DNA from: Bacteroides sp. 224
Lineage (GTDB): Bacteria > Bacteroidota > Bacteroidia > Bacteroidales > Bacteroidaceae
DNA: 64,000 bases
Direction of reading: 5' to 3'
NCBI RefSeq assembly: GCF_010500995.1
Contig: NZ_QVMK01000012.1
Coordinates: 119,813-183,812, forward strand
Shown here: positions 25,990 to 34,257 of the stretch, one piece after another
Layout of the letters: each line of letters starts with the position of its first letter
How positions within the stretch are numbered: position 1 is the stretch's first letter
Notes under the pieces: generated by a model
The model's database searches: none
The model's input: only the letters and a program-made list of their open reading frames with translations
What the model was told of the DNA's origin: nothing
Translations under genes and position numbers: made by a program

Positions 25990-28485
25990 TTACGGCAACA
26001 TCCTTCTATCCACCCAATAATAAGTTTCTCCATTCGAATCAAAAGATTCTGCTTTATCCAGTTCCTTTTTCATCTCCTTATAATAGTTTACCAGTTCCTC
26101 CAGTTGCTCGTTCGACATTCGTTTTTTTCGTTTCAAATCTCTTACTTGATATCTATTCAGCAGTTCATTGGAAACAGGACAGCCTGTAATACGGAACTGA
26201 GCTTCGGCAAGCGTTAAACGTTTTAGTTTTCGTTTCGATTCTTTGCAAAGCTTGCAATATTGAATAGGTTTGAGATATTGCTTCCTCAGGTGCTTACGAA
26301 TTTTACGAGTGCCGGCATACTTACCTATACTATCCGGGCTTGCTTGTGGGGTTTCGGAAAATGCATCATATAGTTGTTCTCCTTCCAGTTCGGCAAACAA
26401 ATCATCCTCCGGACAGTTACATGGCTTACGCTTTTGTTCCTTTTTTTTCTTAGCATCTACAATATATTCCACCTCGTGAGCAGAAAGAGAGGCGATGAAC
26501 TCTTTTAACTCACTCAGTTCTTTTTCCGAGAGCATCAAGCGGTAATCAAGCGAATGGTTAATAGAGTCTTCCAATACCACAATCCGGGAGGGAACATTCC
26601 AACCGGGCATCTCATTAATAAAACCGGCTACCAGTTTCTTGTGGGGAATACGTCCGGGCATTATCTCGTGATGGCGCAGAAACAAACTATCAAACTGGGT
26701 ACGGTTGTTTCCTACAGTGCGGAATGCTTTCGACATGTATTGTATCACACTGCTGTGATCTTCGCCAATCTGTTGCAGCAAAGTATCAATATTATTGGCA
26801 AGAATTTCCATAGGAAGCACTTCTTGTTTCTGAGGAAAGAATAAAGCACCTTGTGTGATGCTGTTTTTAGGAAAATCCAATCGGTATCCGTTATTTTGCA
26901 TTTCGCCTACTTCGGTATAGTAGTTGGCGCGACGAATTTGTTCGGGGGAGACTAATAGGTCGCATTTGCTTTTCAACATCGCATCGGCATACGAGCTGAT
27001 CATCGTTTCTATGTCCAGTACAAAATTGTTGTAATCATCTCCATCATCGGCATACACTTGGAAGCCGATGACGCGACAATTGTTCTTCAATAGCTTTTTG
27101 GCAAGATCGGGCTGAATGCCGTCACCGGAAAATCCTTTTTCGCCAATGAGTACAATTACATTGGTGGCACTTTTCTGATCTTCCAATAGTTCCAATGCTT
27201 TGTTTAATCCTTCCCATGTATTGCGCTCCGGAAAAGCGATGGGAGCAAGCTTGGCTTTGTTGTTGGCCTTGTCGGACAAGAAGTTAATCATCTGTGAGTA
27301 GTCCGGCGAAAATCCACTGCTTATAGGATGAGATAGGAATGTAGCATCATCAAACGTAAGTACGCTATTGAACTGAAATGTGTAAGAATGATCTAAGCGT
27401 TCAAACAGAGATTGCAGGTTTTGGAGAGCATTCACTATCTGCGGAAACTGCGAAATGGTGTACTCCTTGCCCTCAAAAACGAAAGAAAAATTGATTCGTT
27501 TCAGATTGCGGGCAATGGTGCGGAACTCTTTATGTGATATCTGCCCGCCATTAACATTGAATATATAGTTGTTGCTGTAATCGAATACTGGCAAGGTCAA
27601 CCGGGTTTTAAAGGCTATCAGAGAGTCTTTCCTTGAATAAGAAGATACAGGACTGAAACGAATACTTGGGTATTGGTCTGTTAATAGTTCGCCAAACTCT
27701 GTCATATCTTCGGTTACAGGAATTTCTTCTCCCTTGCGAATAAAGAAACGTTTGTTTTTTTGTGGAATGGTAGACAGGTTAACGTGCAAACCGGTACCTA
27801 TGTTTTGAATCAGCGAATTATCTACCCAGCCCAATATATCCTGCAAGGCTTCATCGGGTTTGATATAGGGTTTGCGTGCCAGCAAGGTCATATTTCCGTC
27901 TTCTGATTGTTTCAATTGATAAACTACACTGAAAGGAGAAACGGTGCCTACCTGCGATTTGAGTTCCAAGTCTTTATAAAGCAAAAGGGAGTCGGACTTG
28001 ACATATTTTTCAGGCTCATTGATCGAAACGGTATCGGCAAACACAGTCAACATCTTATTTTTGCGACCACTGGCAATATCGGTCACCGACTGGCTATTGA
28101 GCAATAACTTAGACTTGGGTACCCAGCCATAGTATTCTGCTTTTTTATATTCCAACTTTCCATTTTTCAGAATATCGGGCGTGTATTTAATCAGTTTCAG
28201 GTAGTCTTTTTTACTGCCAATCACTAAAAAAGGATCTAAATAGTCCATATCCTTAGCTTTTACCTTTCCTCCTCGCTTATTGAACGATTCATTCTTTTCG
28301 CGGTCGGAATAAACTACCCAAGGGTCTTTGTTCAGGTCGCTATAGGGGGCTTTGATATCGCCCACGCAATAGTTTTGGGAATATTTTCGAGGGATTTTCT
28401 TTACACGGGTAAAGCGGTGCACGGGGCCACAGGAGGTAATAAGCAGCAAAAAAGCAGCACACAGGGTTATTTGAGTCTTTTTCAT
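25990..28485 (-). CDS. tssR: T6SS TssR-family lipoprotein
   Basis: This 831-residue protein is a predicted lipoprotein (signal ending LLITS-C). The first part is rich in charged loops (residues 25-300, with SH3-like segments such as AEYYGWVPKSKLLL). The middle part (about 320-520) resembles a von Willebrand A-like fold, with NVIVLIGEKGFSGDG. The C-terminal third is helical and very basic, with Cys-rich CNCPEDD and YCKLCKES elements. Size and order beside TssP and TssO fit TssR, a component restricted to Bacteroidetes T6SS and probably part of the envelope complex. Its start overlaps the tssP-like gene's stop. Confidence 0.75.
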   Translation of the reverse strand: MKKTQITLCAAFLLLITSCGPVHRFTRVKKIPRKYSQNYCVGDIKAPYSDLNKDPWVVYSDREKNESFNKRGGKVKAKDMDYLDPFLVIGSKKDYLKLIKYTPDILKNGKLEYKKAEYYGWVPKSKLLLNSQSVTDIASGRKNKMLTVFADTVSINEPEKYVKSDSLLLYKDLELKSQVGTVSPFSVVYQLKQSEDGNMTLLARKPYIKPDEALQDILGWVDNSLIQNIGTGLHVNLSTIPQKNKRFFIRKGEEIPVTEDMTEFGELLTDQYPSIRFSPVSSYSRKDSLIAFKTRLTLPVFDYSNNYIFNVNGGQISHKEFRTIARNLKRINFSFVFEGKEYTISQFPQIVNALQNLQSLFERLDHSYTFQFNSVLTFDDATFLSHPISSGFSPDYSQMINFLSDKANNKAKLAPIAFPERNTWEGLNKALELLEDQKSATNVIVLIGEKGFSGDGIQPDLAKKLLKNNCRVIGFQVYADDGDDYNNFVLDIETMISSYADAMLKSKCDLLVSPEQIRRANYYTEVGEMQNNGYRLDFPKNSITQGALFFPQKQEVLPMEILANNIDTLLQQIGEDHSSVIQYMSKAFRTVGNNRTQFDSLFLRHHEIMPGRIPHKKLVAGFINEMPGWNVPSRIVVLEDSINHSLDYRLMLSEKELSELKEFIASLSAHEVEYIVDAKKKKEQKRKPCNCPEDDLFAELEGEQLYDAFSETPQASPDSIGKYAGTRKIRKHLRKQYLKPIQYCKLCKESKRKLKRLTLAEAQFRITGCPVSNELLNRYQVRDLKRKKRMSNEQLEELVNYYKEMKKELDKAESFDSNGETYYWVDRRMLP

Positions 28486-29363
28486 TCCAAATCCGTTTGA
28501 ATCACAATAATCTTACTAATACACTCTTCGAAGGCTTCCATTGTTACCAATACATTTTCGATTTTTACTTTTTTCCGTCCGATTATCTTTAATCCCTGGC
28601 AATAAGAGTAAAAATCATTTTTCTTGTTATTGTTAACTACAACCAACGTATTGGAATCACCACATAAATACTTTTTCAGAACATAATTGTAGTTAGTATT
28701 GAAGGGTTTTTGATCGACAATGGCTTGCAGCTTTTCTTTGATATCGTTTCCTATGATGGATGAAACATCAGTAGAATCATTATCCGAGTATTGCGGTATG
28801 ATAGTAATCGTATGCAAAACCGGGTATTTGGTTTCTTCGGTACGCAAAGAAACGGTGTATTGCCCGGGAAGCTCGTAGCGATAAATCGTATTTTTCTCAT
28901 GAGCATCTACCTTGCCCGACTCTCCGAACTCCCAGCGCCACTCTTGCGAAGGGCCTTCACCGCGAAAAGTAATATATTCGCCTTGTAAAGCACTTGTGGG
29001 GGCATTGATGCGAACGATTTCATCTTGATCACTTTTCACTTTAGACCGAACAGTAACAAGGAACTTTTTCTCCAACTCACCATTTACAGTCAAGCGTATT
29101 TGATATTTGCCTGATTCAGAGAAGATGTGTGTACCACTTTGCAAAGGTGAACTTTCTCCATTACCAAACTCCCAGAGCCAATGGCGAGCTCCCTGGGTGC
29201 TATCGGCAAAAGAAACAGGCATACCCGGCTCTACATCAAAAGGAGATATAACAGCCCGAACTTCTTTAGTATAGACACAAGAGCGTATCCAGAAAGTGAT
29301 TCCAATACAAAATGCCAGTGTGAGCAGAATCACATATATACGATGATTGAGTAATTTTTGCAT
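28482..29363 (-). CDS. tssP: T6SS TssP-like protein with two PKD-type domains
   Basis: This 293-residue protein has one N-terminal membrane segment (about residues 9-30). Two PKD/Ig-type domains follow, recognised by HWLWEFGNGESS at about 60 and EWRWEFGESGKVD at about 142, each with a G-x-Y-x-V/I-x-L strand. A C-terminal domain with CGDSNTLVVVNN completes it. Bacteroidetes T6SS loci encode such a periplasmic protein beside TssR and TssO. I assign TssP by this context. It overlaps the start of tssR by four bases. Confidence 0.65.
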   Translation of the reverse strand: MQKLLNHRIYVILLTLAFCIGITFWIRSCVYTKEVRAVISPFDVEPGMPVSFADSTQGARHWLWEFGNGESSPLQSGTHIFSESGKYQIRLTVNGELEKKFLVTVRSKVKSDQDEIVRINAPTSALQGEYITFRGEGPSQEWRWEFGESGKVDAHEKNTIYRYELPGQYTVSLRTEETKYPVLHTITIIPQYSDNDSTDVSSIIGNDIKEKLQAIVDQKPFNTNYNYVLKKYLCGDSNTLVVVNNNKKNDFYSYCQGLKIIGRKKVKIENVLVTMEAFEECISKIIVIQTDLE

Positions 29364-29365
29364 AA

Positions 29366-29866
29366 CTACTTTTTTCGGTTTTTAAGTTCATCATTCTTTT
29401 TCTGAAGACCGATTTCGCACTCTTCCAGGTTTCTACGAAAGCGGATGATATTTTGCTGTTTACTCCAATACTCTTTGCGGTCGGCAAACCACATATTATA
29501 GAAATTAGGAAGCTGATTGAATATTTTGTACCGACCATCATAGTTATGGTCGTCATACAACCGTCGGATGTCATTCAGATAAAATTTAATATCACTCTCT
29601 TCGTAACTGGCATTTACACCGGGGTCGAAAGCTTTAATCTTTCGGTAGATGGAATCGACTACTATCAGTTGTTGGCTTTGCAAAGCCTGAAATTCACGGA
29701 TACGATCCATCTTAGAGATCACAAATTCTTTGCGAGTGCCGGTTTTTCCTTCCGAATAATAGAACAGGAAAAAACAGCAAGCCAGTGTAGCTGTTATAAA
29801 CAAAACTGATACATAGATAAAACCAATTATTTTTTCCCGTCTATTGCGAGTATTCTTTTTCTCCAT
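29366..29866 (-). CDS. tssO: T6SS TssO-family inner-membrane protein
   Basis: This 166-residue protein has a short basic cytoplasmic tail, one membrane segment (about residues 13-35) and a helical periplasmic domain containing FDPGVNASYEESDI and a coiled-coil-like C terminus. Length, topology and position fit TssO, a Bacteroidetes-specific membrane component. It lies two bases before the tssP-like gene. A similarly built protein is encoded just upstream. Confidence 0.6.
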   Translation of the reverse strand: MEKKNTRNRREKIIGFIYVSVLFITATLACCFFLFYYSEGKTGTRKEFVISKMDRIREFQALQSQQLIVVDSIYRKIKAFDPGVNASYEESDIKFYLNDIRRLYDDHNYDGRYKIFNQLPNFYNMWFADRKEYWSKQQNIIRFRRNLEECEIGLQKKNDELKNRKK

Positions 29867-29953
29867 ATTTACATTTAATTAGTTTACGCTGATTCATCAT
29901 CTACTTTCTATATTTAGAGACACTCTCAGCCCTTAATTCGTAATTCCTAATTC

Positions 29954-30448
29954 CTAATTAACACTGATTCCTCCCAGCGTCAACTTCCGTGCCGTCTGCC
30001 TGTTTTCTTCTGTACATTTCAACAGGTCGGTTCTCACCATTTCCTCTTCTTGTTTTGCTAAGCGAATAGAATCTTTGATACTTAAAAAATCATTCAGTTC
30101 ATTTACCAGTTTCCAATAAAGGCGTACGTCTTTTCTATCCATGTCCTCCATCAATGATTGAGTTTCTTGTTTGCGACGAATCACTGCATTCAAGAGTTGA
30201 GCATCATTCAGGTTGGTATTAAATAGATTGGCATAGTAATAAAGAGAGTCGATGCTATTGGCTATATCGGCTTGGCGGATATAAATTACATCATACTCTT
30301 CGGTTTTTTCTACAATGCGATTGACTTCTATCTGTGAGGTTTGGAGATAACAGAAATAAATACATACACCAACCAGTACACAGATAGCCAGATAGAAGGA
30401 GAACCAGCCGTAGCCTTTGTAGATTTCTTTGTTGTTTTTCGCTTTCAT
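29954..30448 (-). CDS. Second TssO-like (or TssQ-like) membrane protein
   Basis: This 164-residue protein has the same plan as its neighbour: a short N-terminal tail, one membrane segment (about 13-34) and a long helical periplasmic domain (LNDAQLLNAVIRRKQETQSL). It could be a TssO paralogue or the TssQ component. Without a profile search I cannot decide. The 87 bp between it and the next gene contain a short direct repeat (TAATTCCTAATTCC) and no terminator. Confidence 0.55.
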   Translation of the reverse strand: MKAKNNKEIYKGYGWFSFYLAICVLVGVCIYFCYLQTSQIEVNRIVEKTEEYDVIYIRQADIANSIDSLYYYANLFNTNLNDAQLLNAVIRRKQETQSLMEDMDRKDVRLYWKLVNELNDFLSIKDSIRLAKQEEEMVRTDLLKCTEENRQTARKLTLGGISVN

Positions 30449-30461
30449 ATATGTCTTTGTT

Positions 30462-31313
30462 TTATTTGTAGAAATTATTTTTCTCCAACCATTCTTTGGC
30501 AGCAGGATAAGAAAGTAATTCTTTCTTTAAAAAACTGCCCGGAGGAGTGGTAGGAATTAAACCTGTTTCTTTATTTTTTGAGTAACACAATTCTATGTAG
30601 TGAGCTATATAAGCAGCAACCTGCAATTTCTCTTCAAGAGAGAATTCAATTGCTGTATGCAGGATATGGCAACCATAATCGTAAAGTAGTTGAAGTAATT
30701 GAGTATTATCACAGGTAGAATTGCCGGCGATGTACTGGATTAAGCCTTTTCGAATTTCAAGTTTACCACTGTTTTTGATGGCAAAAAGGTTGGGATATGG
30801 AAATTCGGATGTATTTTTTGATGAAAAATAGTTTTTTGATAATTGCTGAAGTACTGCTTTATTTAGTTTGTAATTGATGTCATAACCGAAAGAAATGATG
30901 AGCTGTGTAAGAAAAGGTAGATCGTTTTCAATCAGCCAAGTCAGACTATTGTTATTGTTGTGGAAAATGAAATTATTCCAGTGGAGTGTTCTTTCAATTA
31001 TGCTATCTGTTACTTCTAAGGTAGATAGCGGAAGGATTATGTTTTCCTGTTTGGAGAATAGGATGTCTTCGTAATCTGAAAATGTAAAAAGTAGGAATTG
31101 TGGGTAATCAAGCATATTCGCGCATTGATGCACGGTGCTCATATCTATTCGGATTGTTTTTTTGATGCGTTCTCGAAAAGTATGGACATCAGGGAATGAA
31201 TAGTTCCTTACTCTTAATCCCTCAATATAGAAAGGGATTTGGAAGAGACATTCATTTAAAGTATTTTCATCCATATCAGTTTGTTTTATTTTCATCTTTT
31301 TATCATTCACCAC
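30462..31313 (-). CDS. Uncharacterised T6SS-block protein
   Basis: I do not recognise this 283-residue protein. It has no signal peptide or membrane segment. Predicted helices such as LTWLIENDLPFLTQLIISFGYDIN and LLQLLYDYGCHILHTAIEF are reminiscent of ankyrin-like repeats, so it may bind a partner in the cytosol. It starts the run of core genes (TssO, TssP, TssR, TssF) after the effector region, so it may be a locus-specific core or adaptor protein. An ATG six codons later is an alternative start. Confidence 0.55.
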   Translation of the reverse strand: MVNDKKMKIKQTDMDENTLNECLFQIPFYIEGLRVRNYSFPDVHTFRERIKKTIRIDMSTVHQCANMLDYPQFLLFTFSDYEDILFSKQENIILPLSTLEVTDSIIERTLHWNNFIFHNNNNSLTWLIENDLPFLTQLIISFGYDINYKLNKAVLQQLSKNYFSSKNTSEFPYPNLFAIKNSGKLEIRKGLIQYIAGNSTCDNTQLLQLLYDYGCHILHTAIEFSLEEKLQVAAYIAHYIELCYSKNKETGLIPTTPPGSFLKKELLSYPAAKEWLEKNNFYK

Positions 31314-31399
31314 GTATTTAGTCCCCTACGCAAAACCATAAATTGTTAAAGTATCGAACAGGTTCATTCTTCGTTTTTTATATACCATATAGGATCGAT

Positions 31400-32113
31400 T
31401 TATTTAATAGAAATATAAGTCAGATGCGCAACTATACTTGTAGTTTCTCTATTAATTCCACCAATAATGATGGGAGATTCATGTCCTTTACTGTTGTTGT
31501 TTAATATTTTATCACAAGGAACATTCGATTCTATTTTAGTTTTTCTTATGCTTAATAATAAACGTTCAACAGGGATGCATATTTCATTTGTTTCGTGGAC
31601 TGGAGCAAACATTTGAACAAAAAACACCTTGCAGTATATTGGCTCTTTTATCTCAGAAAGCGCCCCCTTTATATTAAACATAATTCTGTAAGAATATAAT
31701 TTCCCAATTTGTTTCTCGAAATATACATCACCTGTTATTATGATAATATTTGCACATTTTTTTTCTCTACAATGTATATCTTGATATGTAAAATTAGGCT
31801 TATCTGTGGCCACAAAAAACAACATATATTCATGTCCTGGATTGAATAATTCTAAGTTTTTATCAGATAATATTCCTATAGCACCTTCTTTTTTTATATC
31901 TATCTCATCATTGACATCAAGTATAGCTTCTGATAGTTTTATATTTGGTGTTTTTTTTAATCCAATATAAAAAGGAATTGAAGTAAATGTATATAAAAAC
32001 ACAAATAGAAAAATAGTAAAAAAGCCAAGCGACAATCTGTACTTTTTCATCAACAGACATAATATTGATATTACAATATTAACAATGAGTATAATCAATA
32101 TTTTCAAAAACAT
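31400..32113 (-). CDS. Putative membrane immunity protein for the lipase effector
   Basis: The first 60 residues of this 237-residue protein form two membrane segments (MFLKILIILIVNIVISIL and a second one around 28-48). A hydrophilic domain of about 180 residues follows. Its ATG overlaps the stop of the lipase effector gene by one base (TAATG), so the two are coupled. An inner-membrane protein with a periplasmic domain suits protection against a phospholipase acting on the membrane. Role inferred from position. Confidence 0.65.
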   Translation of the reverse strand: MFLKILIILIVNIVISILCLLMKKYRLSLGFFTIFLFVFLYTFTSIPFYIGLKKTPNIKLSEAILDVNDEIDIKKEGAIGILSDKNLELFNPGHEYMLFFVATDKPNFTYQDIHCREKKCANIIIITGDVYFEKQIGKLYSYRIMFNIKGALSEIKEPIYCKVFFVQMFAPVHETNEICIPVERLLLSIRKTKIESNVPCDKILNNNSKGHESPIIIGGINRETTSIVAHLTYISIK

Positions 32114-33627
32114 TACTTCGAATTTTTAATGGATTCTTCTAAAAAATCAGAGGCGGATTTGCCATTTGATATAATCTCAGTAAACATGTGATAAGCATAT
32201 CCATGGCTTTGTTTAGATTCAAAGCAAATATCTGGTCCTTCTTTAATTTTCCATTGATTCCCTAAATCTGCAATGATATCATCTACATTAATTCCCTCTG
32301 CATTTGCAAATATATTAATCCAAAAATCTGCCCCTACTGGAACTGGGCTTCCACTATACAAATCTGCAAAGATTAAGGGTCTTCCTCTAACTGGATCTAA
32401 TGTTATCAGCATTTTAACTTGATACCCTCTTTTAGTAAGCATTTTGGAGAGATGCGCACCATTCCAACCTCCAAGACTATGACCCACTATATATACGGGA
32501 ATATTTACATTATCAATCTCTTTTATTACATATTCTTCAATATCACTTTTTGGATATAATTCAGAATATCCCAAATAAACAGTATGACAATCGATTTTTG
32601 CACATTTGCCAATTGTGGTATCAAAAACGTTTTTTACATTATCCATTATATTAGTTGGATCTATTACAAAGCTTTCTTTATCTCCTGCCCCTCCGACAAA
32701 AAAGACAACAACTTTTTTCTTAACAATTGTATTCTTACTTATTGTCTTTGTTGGTTTATCCAAATATGGCATTACAATAATCTCTTTATCATTCCATTCT
32801 TCTTTAATGAAAACTTTAATTTTCTCACCAACCTGCATTTGCAGATATTGTACATCATCTACTTCTACTATCCATTTAATGTAACTTTTATCAATTCCAG
32901 ATATCGCATTTTTTGTTTCTACTTTATACTCAATCTCTGATTTTATGGTAGTAATAGATTCTCCTATAACAATCCAGTTGGCAACCTGGCATTCACAACT
33001 TATCTTAGGAGTATGTATATTAAGGAATGGCATAAATATAATATTTTTTCCATTCCATTCTTCTGGCACATTGAATACGATTTCGTCTCCTTTCATGATT
33101 ATTCCATCAATGATTAAGCGTTCATCATCGTTAATTCCTACCTTAACCATCCACTTAATATCCTTTTTCACAGAAGGGAGTACTTTCTTTTCTTCAACAG
33201 AATATTGATTAACCTTCAATTTTATCTTTTGCCCAACTGCAACTTCCGATGAATCCGTACCAACTCGTCCAACACCTCTTATCCGAACATTTGTATTACA
33301 TTTATTTTCCACATAAAAAACAGTACTTTGCAGAATGGACTTAAAATCATTAATATAAGCATAGAACTTAATATACTTTCCCACTTCCGATTTCTTAAAT
33401 GTATAAGTTATCATCGTTTTTTTCGATATTTCAATCGGAAATCCATCATCTTTGAGCGCAAACAATAATCGCAATGGATTCTTTTGAGCGTCCTCCATTT
33501 CGATAACTTGTTTGTTCCATGTTATCAATTTATCAGAACTATTGAAAAGCTTTACTCCTTCTATGTTCGCAAAAATTGCCTGCCAAGTATTGGGAGAGAC
33601 GATGTATATATATTTATTGGTTGTCAT
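32113..33627 (-). CDS. Putative T6SS lipase effector with tandem Ig-like modules
   Basis: This is a 504-residue two-part protein. Residues 1-310 hold Ig-type modules. Two are clear repeats of the pattern I-K-W-x-V-x-V ... EEWN-x-K-x-I-x-x-MP-x-L (near 155-210 and 245-300). The C-terminal 200 residues form an alpha/beta hydrolase. The strand VVVFFVGGAGD is followed by the nucleophile elbow GHSLGG (Ser about 384), and Asp about 411 (LDPV) with His about 475 (SHGYAYH) can complete the triad. T6SS lipases (Tle families) attack membrane phospholipids of rivals. An immunity gene overlaps the 3' end. Confidence 0.75.
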   Translation of the reverse strand: MTTNKYIYIVSPNTWQAIFANIEGVKLFNSSDKLITWNKQVIEMEDAQKNPLRLLFALKDDGFPIEISKKTMITYTFKKSEVGKYIKFYAYINDFKSILQSTVFYVENKCNTNVRIRGVGRVGTDSSEVAVGQKIKLKVNQYSVEEKKVLPSVKKDIKWMVKVGINDDERLIIDGIIMKGDEIVFNVPEEWNGKNIIFMPFLNIHTPKISCECQVANWIVIGESITTIKSEIEYKVETKNAISGIDKSYIKWIVEVDDVQYLQMQVGEKIKVFIKEEWNDKEIIVMPYLDKPTKTISKNTIVKKKVVVFFVGGAGDKESFVIDPTNIMDNVKNVFDTTIGKCAKIDCHTVYLGYSELYPKSDIEEYVIKEIDNVNIPVYIVGHSLGGWNGAHLSKMLTKRGYQVKMLITLDPVRGRPLIFADLYSGSPVPVGADFWINIFANAEGINVDDIIADLGNQWKIKEGPDICFESKQSHGYAYHMFTEIISNGKSASDFLEESIKNSK

Positions 33628-33636
33628 TTTAAAATA

Positions 33637-34257
33637 TTAATCTTTTAATAAATCAATAAGTTCTTTATTACCTAAAGAAAGTGCAATTTCATAAGCATTC
33701 ATTTCTTCTTCTGAATCATCATAACATGTCGCTAATTCTCGTTTATTTTTATCAACCCCACGATCCAATAAATATTTGACCATTTTTGTATTATTCTGGC
33801 GTACAGCTGTGGTTAAAACAGTATTCCCATAACAGCTATTTCCCTCTAAAGCAGTATCTTTAAAATCTAACAGATCTAATATTTCATAATCATTAAGATA
33901 AACAGAAGCTATAAAAAAATTTAATCGATTTTCCCAGTCTGGTTCTATTTTTTTAAAATTTATTCCATATAATATAATTAATCTATAATCAATATGATAG
34001 TTATGACTAAATCCACTATCTATGTATTTAGTATCCCAATCGCTGATATCTATTTTTTCTTTTTTGCAAATATGAGATAATAGCAGATTAAGACTGTCAG
34101 TTTTTTCATTTCCTAAATACTCCAATATTAAAACAAAATTATCCTTTTCGATTGTTTGATATAATTTATTTGTTTGTTTACTTTCTGTTTGAGTCTTACA
34201 GCTAATAAAACAACAAACCAACATTGTCAAAAATATTAATTTACTCTTCTTTCTCAT
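33637..34257 (-). CDS. Ankyrin-repeat lipoprotein, putative immunity protein
   Basis: From the ATG at 34257 the 206-residue product has a lipoprotein signal peptide ending FIS-C. It carries a C-terminal pair of ankyrin repeats (GNTVLTTAVRQNNTKMVKYLL and a second starting AYEIALSLGNKELIDLL). It overlaps the end of the peptidoglycan hydrolase gene by 17 bp, so the order is effector then immunity. Ankyrin proteins serve as immunity proteins in several T6SS and other toxin systems. A periplasmic location fits a cell wall-targeting toxin. Confidence 0.68.
   Translation of the reverse strand: MRKKSKLIFLTMLVCCFISCKTQTESKQTNKLYQTIEKDNFVLILEYLGNEKTDSLNLLLSHICKKEKIDISDWDTKYIDSGFSHNYHIDYRLIILYGINFKKIEPDWENRLNFFIASVYLNDYEILDLLDFKDTALEGNSCYGNTVLTTAVRQNNTKMVKYLLDRGVDKNKRELATCYDDSEEEMNAYEIALSLGNKELIDLLKD

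Noticed and set aside
29867..29953. Short tandem repeat TAATTCCTAATTCC as a regulatory array
   Set aside because: Only two or three short AT-rich copies are present, which is common in low-complexity intergenic DNA.
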